Assembly (NCBI GenBank): GCA_023415845.1
Contig: JAEZJB010000044.1
Span: forward strand, 1-6,502
Source: Chloroflexota bacterium
GTDB taxonomy: Bacteria; Chloroflexota; Chloroflexia; Thermomicrobiales; UBA6265
Length of the DNA: 6,502 bases
Direction of reading: 5' to 3'
The translations under genes were made by a program, and so were the position numbers. Positions 1 to 5,372 of this stretch are shown in pieces. The notes beneath the pieces are model-generated. The model worked only from the letters and a program-made list of their open reading frames with translations, had not been told where the DNA came from and did not search any database. Every line of letters starts with the position of its first letter. Positions within the stretch are counted from its first letter, which is position 1.

Positions 1-114
1 CATCGCCCCCTGTTCCAGGAGTGGCCCTCGCCAGTCCAACCCAGATCCAACATCCTCGCTGTGCAGCATCCCCCACTCGCTGGCCCCACCGCAACCCCGG
101 TCCGGCACGGGGGA
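1..114. other. Non-coding left edge upstream of the arsR promoter
   Basis: No gene start, stop or domain is visible in this GC-rich stretch. CCCCG at 95-99 and CGGGG at 108-112 could pair as a weak hairpin, perhaps the end of a gene lying to the left. Nothing else was recognised. Confidence 0.4.
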
Positions 115-143
115 TTGACATGCGGAAACATCGTCGCTAGTAT
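115..143 (+). promoter_or_regulatory. Sigma-70-type promoter of the arsR-AHSA1 operon
   Basis: TTGACA at 115-120 is a perfect -35 hexamer. It is followed by a 17-bp spacer and TAGTAT at 138-143, which matches four of six -10 consensus positions. Transcription would be expected to begin about 6-8 bases after the -10, near 150, almost on the ATG at 152. This is the best-formed promoter in the window. Its -10 overlaps the left arm of the inverted repeat described next, so a bound repressor would block it. The boxes are seen directly; activity is inferred. Confidence 0.7.
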
Positions 144-179
144 TTCACCAGATGGTTATTTATCCGAATGGTGAAATAC
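140..179. promoter_or_regulatory. Probable ArsR operator: 11-bp perfect inverted repeat over promoter and start codon
   Basis: GTATTTCACCA at 140-150 is the exact reverse complement of TGGTGAAATAC at 169-179, with an 18-bp spacer. A third, related half-site, TGGTTATTTA (153-162), lies directly beside the left arm. This makes a tighter imperfect palindrome, ACCA-GA-TGGT, at 147-156. The repeat covers the end of the -10 element, the predicted transcription start and both candidate start codons (152 and 182). ArsR-family repressors bind inverted repeats at their own promoters, so this is most likely the autoregulatory operator. Binding itself is inferred. Confidence 0.6.
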
Positions 180-532
180 ACGTGGCAACCGACACCGATC
201 TCGACCGCACGTTCCACGCCCTCGCCGACCCGACCAGGCGCGCGATCCTCGCCCGCCTGGCTCAGGGCGAGGCGACGGTCAACGAACTCGCCGCGCCATT
301 CGCCATCTCGCTTCCAGCCGTCTCCAAGCACCTCAAGGTGCTCGAACAGGCTGGGCTCATTTCCCGCGGCCGTGACGCCCAGTACCGTCCCTGCCGCCTC
401 GAACCAAAGCCGCTCACCGACGCCGCGTCCTGGATCGAGACCCATCGCCAGCACTGGGAAGAAAGCTTCGACCGGCTCGCCAACTACCTGGAGACCCTCC
501 AGCAAGGTTCGATCGATGACCGCACCGAATGA
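152..532 (+). CDS. ArsR-family winged-helix transcriptional regulator (AHSA1-associated type)
   Basis: This is a DNA-binding repressor of 126 residues, expected to act as a dimer on the operator that overlaps its own start. Residues 17-37 carry the LDRTFHALADPTRRAIL signature of the family. The helix-turn-helix spans about 42-65, with recognition helix SLPAVSKHLKVL, and the wing follows at about 70-84. There is no CxC metal site and only one Cys (81), so it belongs to the non-metal ArsR group that usually sits beside AHSA1/SRPBCC genes. The start is uncertain. ATG 152 gives an N-terminus MVIY resembling the MVxY start I recall for this subfamily, but it leaves a leader of only one or two bases. 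GTG 182 has GGTGA at 170-174 with 7-base spacing and would give 116 residues. The end overlaps the next reading frame by 17 bases, suggesting translational coupling. Confidence 0.9.
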   Translation: MVIYPNGEIHVATDTDLDRTFHALADPTRRAILARLAQGEATVNELAAPFAISLPAVSKHLKVLEQAGLISRGRDAQYRPCRLEPKPLTDAASWIETHRQHWEESFDRLANYLETLQQGSIDDRTE

Positions 533-725
533 GCCGCTCGCCTTCGAGATCATCCGCACCCTTCCGGTGACACCCGACGAGGCCTTCGCCGCCTGGACCG
601 ATCCGGGCCAGATGGCGCAGTGGTGGGGGACTCCCGATCACCCGGGAACCGGCGCTGGCTACCAGGCTGGCTGGGAGGAGACCTTCGGCAGATTCGCGTC
701 CCGCCTCGTCCAGGCCGGTGCCTGA
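516..725 (+). pseudogene. Internally deleted AHSA1/SRPBCC-domain gene
   Basis: This 69-residue frame opens like an AHSA1 (activator of Hsp90 ATPase homologue 1-like) protein: residues 8-38 include TPDEAFAAWTDPGQMAQWWG, the first strand and helix of the fold. It then jumps at about residues 39-48 to a typical C-terminal helix, GWEETFGRFASRL (52-64). The intact paralogue at 1270-1746 has about 90 residues between the matching points, so most of the beta-sheet that forms the ligand cavity is absent. The reading frame is kept across the junction. ATG 516 overlaps the arsR end by 17 bases and has AAGG at 504-507. It is most likely a decayed gene with an in-frame deletion. A functional mini-protein or an assembly error cannot be excluded. 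Confidence 0.7.
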
Positions 726-761
726 CACCTCTTCAATCCGAACATGCCAGGGAGATGCTCA

Positions 762-1217
762 ATGGTCCAGTTCACCACCACCGTCGTCCTGAGCGGGAAG
801 ACCGCTACCGGCCTCGAGGTCTCGGAGTCAGTCGTCACCGACCTCGGCGGTGGCAAGCGCCCGGCGGTCACCGTCACCCTGAATGGCACCCATACGTTCC
901 GCACCACCATTGCCCCCATGGGCGGATCGTTCTGGATTCCCCTCGCGGCAGAACATCGCCAGGCAGCAGGTCTCGCCGCCGGCGACACGGTCACCGTGAC
1001 TGCCGACCTCGATACCACTCCCCGCACCATCGACCTGCCGGAAGATCTGGCCAATGCCTTCACCACCGCACCGCAGGCAGCCGCCTTCTGGCCCTCCCTC
1101 TCCTACAGCGATCAGCGATTTCACGTTCTCCAGCTCACCGGCGCCAAAACGGATGAGACCCGACAAAGGAGGTTGACGAAGATCATCGACACGCTCAACG
1201 CCGGCCGCAAACGCTGA
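762..1217 (+). CDS. DUF1905 / YdeI-OmpD-associated domain protein
   Basis: The 151-residue protein has two parts. Residues 1-85 are a DUF1905-type beta-barrel domain with the signature stretches GGGKRPAVTVTLNG (29-42) and APMGGSFWIPL (51-61), plus an AGLAAGD turn (69-75). Residues 92-148 form the helical YdeI/OmdA-type tail, with PEDLANAF, SYSDQRFHVL and GAKTDETRQRR. Members of the tail family have been linked to bacteriocin protection or OmpD association in enterobacteria, but the biochemical activity is unknown. There is no signal peptide, so it is probably cytoplasmic. ATG 762 is chosen over ATG 744 because GGAG at 751-754 sits 7 bases before it and because family members begin near this Met. 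It lies 36 bases after the deleted AHSA1 frame and probably shares its transcript. Confidence 0.85.
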   Translation: MVQFTTTVVLSGKTATGLEVSESVVTDLGGGKRPAVTVTLNGTHTFRTTIAPMGGSFWIPLAAEHRQAAGLAAGDTVTVTADLDTTPRTIDLPEDLANAFTTAPQAAAFWPSLSYSDQRFHVLQLTGAKTDETRQRRLTKIIDTLNAGRKR

Positions 1218-1224
1218 TCCCGAC

Positions 1225-1240
1225 GCCCCTGCGCCGGGGC
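1225..1240 (+). repeat. Small GC hairpin between operon genes
   Basis: GCCCC at 1225-1229 pairs with GGGGC at 1236-1240 around a 6-base loop. It sits in the 52-base gap between the DUF1905/YdeI and AHSA1 genes. It is too short, and without a T-run, to call a terminator. It could influence mRNA processing or be chance in GC-rich DNA. Confidence 0.3.
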
Positions 1241-1269
1241 ACCAGGCATCCACAACAGAGGAGCGACGC

Positions 1270-1746
1270 ATGTCCACCATTCCCACTGGCCAGACCTCCG
1301 ATACCGAGTTTGTGATGGTTCGCGAGTTCAAGGCTCCACGCGATCTCGTCTTCAAGGCCTACACCACGCCCGAAATGGTCGCCCAGTGGTGGGGCCAACG
1401 CGCCAGCACCACCATCGTCGAACAGATGGACTGCCGCACCGGTGGCACCTGGCGCTACATCCAGCGCGGTCCGGACGGCACCGAATACGCCTTCCGCGGC
1501 GAGTACCTCGAAGTCACCCCGATCGACCGCCTCGTCTACACCTTCGAATTCGAGCCCATGCCCGGTCACATCATTACCGACGCCATCGAGTTCGAAGACT
1601 TCGACGGCGGCACCCGCCTCATCGCCACCTCCACCTTCGCCAACCCGGAGGACATGCAGGGCATGATCAGCACCGGCATGGAAGCCGGCGCCAACGAGAG
1701 TTGGGATCGGCTGGACGAACTGGTCGAGAGCCTCGTCAACGCCTGA
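1270..1746 (+). CDS. AHSA1/SRPBCC-domain protein (intact)
   Basis: This complete 158-residue single-domain protein belongs to the START/SRPBCC superfamily, AHSA1 type. These proteins fold as a helix-grip with a deep hydrophobic cavity, and family members bind small lipophilic ligands. The ligand here is unknown. Visible landmarks are REFKAPRDLVFKAYTTPEMVAQWWG (18-42, read as two adjoining motifs), GGTWRYIQRGPDG (58-70), the strands YLEVTPIDRLVYTFEFE (79-95) and GGTRLIATSTF (113-123). The long C-terminal helix runs over about 133-157, with ESWDRLDELVESL. AGAGGAG at 1257-1263 lies 6 bases before ATG 1270, a strong ribosome-binding site. It is the last gene before the 1771-1803 hairpin, so it likely ends the arsR-driven operon. 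It may functionally replace the deleted copy at 516-725. Confidence 0.92.
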   Translation: MSTIPTGQTSDTEFVMVREFKAPRDLVFKAYTTPEMVAQWWGQRASTTIVEQMDCRTGGTWRYIQRGPDGTEYAFRGEYLEVTPIDRLVYTFEFEPMPGHIITDAIEFEDFDGGTRLIATSTFANPEDMQGMISTGMEAGANESWDRLDELVESLVNA

Positions 1747-1770
1747 CCTCTCGCCAACCTCAACTCCTTC

Positions 1771-1803
1771 ACGACGCCCGGCAGGATACCTGCCGGGCGT
1801 CGT
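1771..1803 (+). terminator. Perfect 15-bp stem hairpin ending the arsR operon
   Basis: ACGACGCCCGGCAGG at 1771-1785 and its exact reverse complement at 1789-1803 enclose a 3-base loop (ATA). It begins 24 bases after the AHSA1 stop codon. No T-run follows, so it is either a tailless (I-shaped) intrinsic terminator or a 3'-end-stabilising structure. The very stable stem and its position favour transcript ending. Confidence 0.75.
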
Positions 1804-1922
1804 CGCCTCCGTCGCTCCAGACACCGCAATCTGCAAGAAGCCCGTCACCCTCGGCCGACCTACCATGGCACCAGATGAATGGGGGGCTCAGGGGGGTCCC
1901 GTTTGCAATAGAGGAGCATCTC

Positions 1923-2324
1923 ATGACGACGCGCGTGATCTCTCCAACGGCATCATCACTCTCGCGCGGCCAACTCCGCGCGGGCTGGATCGTCAGTGCC
2001 CTGATCGGGCTCTTCTTCGTCATCGACGGGGTGGGCCGGATCCTGAAGCTGGAGCAATACGAAAAGGGCACGCTCGAAGCCGGCTTCCTCGCCAGCCAGG
2101 GCCCGTGGATCGGGGCGATTCTCCTCGCCTGCACTGCCCTCTATCTGCTTCCGCGCACCGCATTCTTCGGCGCCATCCTCCTCACCGGCTACCTCGGCGG
2201 GGCCGTCGCCACCGCCTTCCGGATGGAAGACTATGGTCCGTCACTCTTCGCGGCCGCCTTCGGGGTTATCGTCTGGGCTGGCCTCACCCTGCGCGACAAT
2301 CGAGTCCGGCAACTCATCAGCTAA
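1923..2324 (+). CDS. DoxX-like integral membrane protein
   Basis: This 133-residue protein has four predicted membrane helices at about 20-41, 61-77, 80-99 and 108-124. The pair LLTGYLGGAVATAFR (86-100) is the characteristic stretch of the DoxX-like family. The short N-terminus has no cleavable signal. DoxX-like proteins sit in the cytoplasmic membrane and their function is largely unknown; some relatives are linked to thiol or oxidative stress. GAGGAG at 1911-1916 lies 6 bases before ATG 1923, which fixes the start, although the frame is open further upstream. The gene stands alone between two hairpins. Such genes often occur near ArsR/AHSA1 pairs, so shared control is plausible but not shown. 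No clear promoter was found in the 119 bases between the upstream hairpin and this start. Confidence 0.85.
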   Translation: MTTRVISPTASSLSRGQLRAGWIVSALIGLFFVIDGVGRILKLEQYEKGTLEAGFLASQGPWIGAILLACTALYLLPRTAFFGAILLTGYLGGAVATAFRMEDYGPSLFAAAFGVIVWAGLTLRDNRVRQLIS

Positions 2325-2347
2325 TCTGTCACTACACCTCTCCTCGC

Positions 2348-2386
2348 TGGATCGTGCCCACCCGCACTGCAGGTGGGCACGATCCA
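2348..2386 (+). terminator. 15-bp stem hairpin between DoxX-like gene and serine hydrolase
   Basis: TGGATCGTGCCCACC at 2348-2362 pairs perfectly with 2372-2386 around a 9-base loop. It starts 24 bases after the DoxX-like stop codon, a typical terminator position, and has no T-run. The right arm ends only 4 bases before the AGAAAGGA ribosome-binding site of the next gene. It may therefore also act as a 5' structure of the hydrolase mRNA if some transcription reads through. Confidence 0.65.
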
Positions 2387-2408
2387 TGTCAGAAAGGACG
2401 CTCGCTCC

Positions 2409-3632
2409 ATGCTCCCCGCCCTCAATCGCGATGGGCTCAGTCGCATCGCCACCCGCATGGACCGCTATGTGGACAACGGCTACCTCGCTGGCTACGTGCT
2501 TTCCCTCGGGGTAGGCGACGACATCTGGCTGCATCACCATGGCGTCCAGGACCTCGACACCGGCGTACCCATGGCCCCGGATTCCATCTTCCGCATCGCC
2601 TCGATGTCGAAGGCCATCCTCGCCGCCGCCGCCATGCTCCTCGTCGATGAGGGGGCGCTCGACCTCGATGCTCCCGTCGAGCGGTTGCTTCCCGAAATGG
2701 CGGATCGCCGGGTCCTCCGCACCCTCTCCAGCGATCTCGACGACACCGTGCCCGCCAAACGTCCCATCACCACCCGTCACCTGCTCACCCTGACCTGGGG
2801 ACTCGGCGCCCTCTTCAATGGATTGGAAGAAACCCCGCTGGCGCAGGCCATGGTCGATCGCGGTGTCGGCGTCGGTCCCTTCCTGCCCGACCTCTCGCCT
2901 GACGAGTACATGGCCGCCATTGGGTCGCTCCCGCTCGCCTTCCAGCCCGGCGAGGGCTGGCTCTATCACTCCGGCTTCGACGTCCTGCCGATCCTGCTCG
3001 AACGCCTGACCGGAACAACGCTCGATGCCTGGTTGCGAACCAACCTCTTCGATCCGCTGGACATGACCGACACCGGCTTTGCCGTGCCCGACGCCAGTCT
3101 CTCCCGCTTCACCACCGACTACGCCGAGGAGGATGGCCGCCTCACCGTCTTCGACCCCGCCCAGGGTGGTCGCTGGCACCACACCCGTGGACTCCAGGGC
3201 GAATTCGTCTCCACCGCCCGCGATTTCAATGTCTTTGCCCGCATGCTGCTCAACAATGGCATGGGCCCGAATGGGCAATTGCTGTCTGCCGCCGCGGTCG
3301 CCGAGATGACCACCGACCACCTCACCTCGACCATCAAGACCGAATACCCGTTCTTCCCTGGCTTCTGGGCCGACCACGGCTGGGGCTATGGCGTTGGGAT
3401 CCAGACTGCTCCTCCGGCTGCTCCCGGACTTGCCGAGGGCACCTATGGCTGGAGTGGCGGGTTCAATACCCACTGGCAAACCGATCCTTCCCGCGATCTC
3501 GTTGGTATCTTCCTCGCCCAACGCAACCTGGGCAGCCCCGACGATGCCGCCATGATCGACGAATTCTGGGCCCTCACCGCCGAAGCCCTGCCCACTCTGG
3601 CAGGGAAGCAGGGATTGCCAGCCGAGAACTGA
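2409..3632 (+). CDS. Serine hydrolase, beta-lactamase/esterase family (class C-like)
   Basis: This 407-residue enzyme belongs to the beta-lactamase/penicillin-binding-protein-like serine hydrolases (PF00144 type), which include esterases, D-aminopeptidases and class C beta-lactamases. The nucleophile motif S-M-S-K is at residues 65-68, in FRIASMSKA. The Tyr-x-Ser second motif is Y186-H-S188, in GWLYHSGFD. A WSGG stretch at 348-351 takes the place of the third, KTG-like box. RHLLTLTWGL (123-132) is also typical. There is no signal peptide, so a cytoplasmic esterase or peptidase is more likely than a periplasmic beta-lactamase; the substrate cannot be read from sequence. ATG 2409 is preferred, with AGAAAGGA at 2391-2398. 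The in-frame GTG 2373 lies within the hairpin arm and would add 12 unlikely residues. No separate promoter is evident. Confidence 0.9.
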   Translation: MLPALNRDGLSRIATRMDRYVDNGYLAGYVLSLGVGDDIWLHHHGVQDLDTGVPMAPDSIFRIASMSKAILAAAAMLLVDEGALDLDAPVERLLPEMADRRVLRTLSSDLDDTVPAKRPITTRHLLTLTWGLGALFNGLEETPLAQAMVDRGVGVGPFLPDLSPDEYMAAIGSLPLAFQPGEGWLYHSGFDVLPILLERLTGTTLDAWLRTNLFDPLDMTDTGFAVPDASLSRFTTDYAEEDGRLTVFDPAQGGRWHHTRGLQGEFVSTARDFNVFARMLLNNGMGPNGQLLSAAAVAEMTTDHLTSTIKTEYPFFPGFWADHGWGYGVGIQTAPPAAPGLAEGTYGWSGGFNTHWQTDPSRDLVGIFLAQRNLGSPDDAAMIDEFWALTAEALPTLAGKQGLPAEN

Positions 3633-3640
3633 TTCGCTAT

Positions 3641-3667
3641 TTTCCAAGCACAAGCTTGTTTTATTAT
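3641..3667 (+). promoter_or_regulatory. Candidate promoter with palindrome upstream of the efflux gene
   Basis: The 90-base gap before the transporter is distinctly AT-richer than its surroundings. TATTAT at 3662-3667 matches the -10 consensus at five of six positions. TTTCCA at 3641-3646 is a weak -35 with a short 15-bp spacer. Between them lies a perfect 10-bp palindrome, ACAAGCTTGT (3650-3659), placed where a repressor site could be. No regulator gene adjoins it, so the operator role is speculative. Confidence 0.4.
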
Positions 3668-3722
3668 CGTTCGTGTCTGGCCACCCCAGCGCCACACCGC
3701 CGCCTGGCAGGAGTACGCTCCG

Positions 3723-5315
3723 ATGACCACCTCGTCCTCACCTCCACTCGCCACCAACAAGGAGTGGATTGGCCTCGCCGTTCTTGCCCTCCCGGCATTG
3801 CTGATTTCGATGGACATGACGGTCCTCTACCTCGCCCTGCCCCAGATCACCGCCGACCTCAATCCATCGGCCACCCAGCAGCTCTGGATCCTCGATATCT
3901 ACGGGTTCCTCATCGCCGGTTTCCTGATCACCATGGGCACCCTCGGTGACCGCATCGGCCGCCGCAAGCTCCTGTTGATCGGCGGTGCGGCCTTCGCCGT
4001 CGCTTCGGTGCTGGCCGCCTATGCCTCCAGCGCCGAAATGCTCATCTTCACCCGGGCCATCCTCGGCATCGCCGGGGCCACCCTCATGCCCTCGACCCTC
4101 GCCCTGATCCGCAACATGTTCCAGAACGACGCCCAGCGCACCACCGCCATCGCGATCTGGATGTCGAGCTTCATGATCGGCTCGGTCATCGGCCCACTGG
4201 TTGGCGGCTTCATGCTCGAACACTTCTGGTGGGGATCGGTCTTCCTGCTCGCAGTGCCGGCGATGATCCTGCTGCTCATCACCGGCCCCCTCCTGCTGCC
4301 CGAATACCGGGACCCCAACCCCGGCCGCCTCGACCTCACCAGCGTCCTCCTCGCCATTTCGGCCGTGCTGGCCACCATCTATGGCATCAAGGAGTTCGCC
4401 AAGCACGGCATCGACGGCTTCACCGGCCTCCCCATCCTCGCCCTCGTCGTGGGTATCGCGCTCGGCATCGTTTTCGCCCGCCGCCAGCTTCACCTCACCC
4501 ACCCGTTGCTTGATCTCTCGCTCTTCGCCAACGCGAAGTTCAGCGCCTCGCTCGGCACCCTGTCGCTTGCCCTCTTCGCGATGTCCGGCGTCTTCTTCTT
4601 CCTCTCGCAATACCTGCAACTGGTGGTCGGTCTCACCCCGTTCAAGGCCGGACTCTGGACCCTCCCGCAGGCTGCCGCGATGATCGTCGCCACGGTCTTC
4701 ACGTCGATCGCCTCACGCTACCTGCGGCCGGCCTACCTGATGTCCATCGGCATGGTCACCGCCGCCATCGGCATCTTCATCCTCTCCCGGCTCGATGGCT
4801 CGTCCGACATGACGCTGGTCGTGCTCGGCCAGGTCATCATGTCGCTCGGCTTCGGTCCCACCGTCATCCTTGGGCTGGACATGATCGTCGGCGCCGCCCC
4901 ACCGGAACGCGCGGGCGCCGCCTCGGCGATCTCCGAAACCAGCCAGGAATTCGGGTTTGCCGTCGGTGTCGCCATCCTCGGCTCGATCGGGGCCGCAGTC
5001 TATCGCCGCTCGCTCGATGGCTCCCTCCCGGCGGGGTTGTCTCCCGAGCAGATCTCTATCGCCGAAGACACCCTGGCCGGCGCCCTCGAACTCGCCCGGC
5101 AACTGCCGCTGACCATTGGCGGGGAACTGGTCACCGCCGCTCGCGATGCCTTCACGACCGGTCTCCAGGTCAACGCCCTCATCGCCAGCATCCTGGCGCT
5201 GGGCGTCGCCCTCCTGCCGATCACCTTCCTCCGCCACGTCCAACCCGCCAGCCATGGCGAAGCGGAAGCTGTCGCCACCCCCGAGGTGATTGCCTCCGCC
5301 TCGGCCTACGAGTAG
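3723..5315 (+). CDS. DHA2-family (QacA/SmvA-like) 14-helix MFS multidrug efflux transporter
   Basis: This 530-residue inner-membrane proton/drug antiporter is expected to export cationic or lipophilic drugs. Its length and hydrophobic pattern fit the 14-helix DHA2 group. Visible motifs are MDMTVLYLALP (30-40) in helix 1, LWILDIYGFL (54-63) in helix 2, motif A GTLGDRIGRRK (72-82), RAILGIAGA (111-119) in helix 4 and the antiporter motif GSVIGPLVGG (153-162). Compared with QacA from memory, D31, D58 and E405 match its D34, D61 and E407, whereas M320 stands where QacA has D323. AGGAG at 3709-3713 precedes ATG 3723 by 9 bases. A long extramembrane loop (about 428-475) separates the last two helices, as in QacA. 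It has its own promoter-like region and a hairpin after its end, so it is probably a single-gene unit. Substrate range is inferred. Confidence 0.92.
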   Translation: MTTSSSPPLATNKEWIGLAVLALPALLISMDMTVLYLALPQITADLNPSATQQLWILDIYGFLIAGFLITMGTLGDRIGRRKLLLIGGAAFAVASVLAAYASSAEMLIFTRAILGIAGATLMPSTLALIRNMFQNDAQRTTAIAIWMSSFMIGSVIGPLVGGFMLEHFWWGSVFLLAVPAMILLLITGPLLLPEYRDPNPGRLDLTSVLLAISAVLATIYGIKEFAKHGIDGFTGLPILALVVGIALGIVFARRQLHLTHPLLDLSLFANAKFSASLGTLSLALFAMSGVFFFLSQYLQLVVGLTPFKAGLWTLPQAAAMIVATVFTSIASRYLRPAYLMSIGMVTAAIGIFILSRLDGSSDMTLVVLGQVIMSLGFGPTVILGLDMIVGAAPPERAGAASAISETSQEFGFAVGVAILGSIGAAVYRRSLDGSLPAGLSPEQISIAEDTLAGALELARQLPLTIGGELVTAARDAFTTGLQVNALIASILALGVALLPITFLRHVQPASHGEAEAVATPEVIASASAYE

Positions 5316-5324
5316 CCAATCCGC

Positions 5325-5364
5325 TATCGGCACGACACGCCGCAAATGACGAGTCGTGCCGATA
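5325..5364. terminator. 12-bp inverted repeat between convergent genes
   Basis: TATCGGCACGAC at 5325-5336 is the exact reverse complement of 5353-5364, with a 16-base spacer. It starts 9 bases after the transporter stop and ends 8 bases before the stop codon of the minus-strand lipoprotein gene. It therefore fits a bidirectional terminator shared by two convergent genes. Neither side has a good T-run. Confidence 0.6.
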
Positions 5365-5372
5365 CCTGGTAT

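Noticed and set aside
168..725. 185-residue plus-strand frame starting at ATG 168 with MVKY
   Set aside because: Its first 116 residues are the arsR gene read in the wrong frame, rich in Ser, Pro and Arg. Only the part from ATG 516 resembles a protein family, and that is annotated separately.
1386..2324. 312-residue frame that would fuse an N-terminal extension to the DoxX-like protein
   Set aside because: The extension is an out-of-frame reading of the AHSA1 gene and the terminator region. The ribosome site at 1911-1916 fixes the real start at 1923.
2373..2408. Upstream GTG start at 2373 for the serine hydrolase
   Set aside because: It lies in the right arm of the 2348-2386 hairpin and has no ribosome site of its own, whereas ATG 2409 follows AGAAAGGA at a usable distance.
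2241..3695. 484-residue open frame on the minus strand opposite the serine hydrolase
   Set aside because: It is antisense to a well-supported enzyme gene, has a low-complexity Gly/Glu/Val-rich composition with no domain, and arises from the codon bias of the GC-rich sense gene.
3738..4619. 293-residue minus-strand frame opposite the efflux transporter
   Set aside because: Its composition is rich in Glu, Gly, Asp and His, the mirror of hydrophobic membrane codons on the sense strand. It has no recognisable domain or ribosome site.
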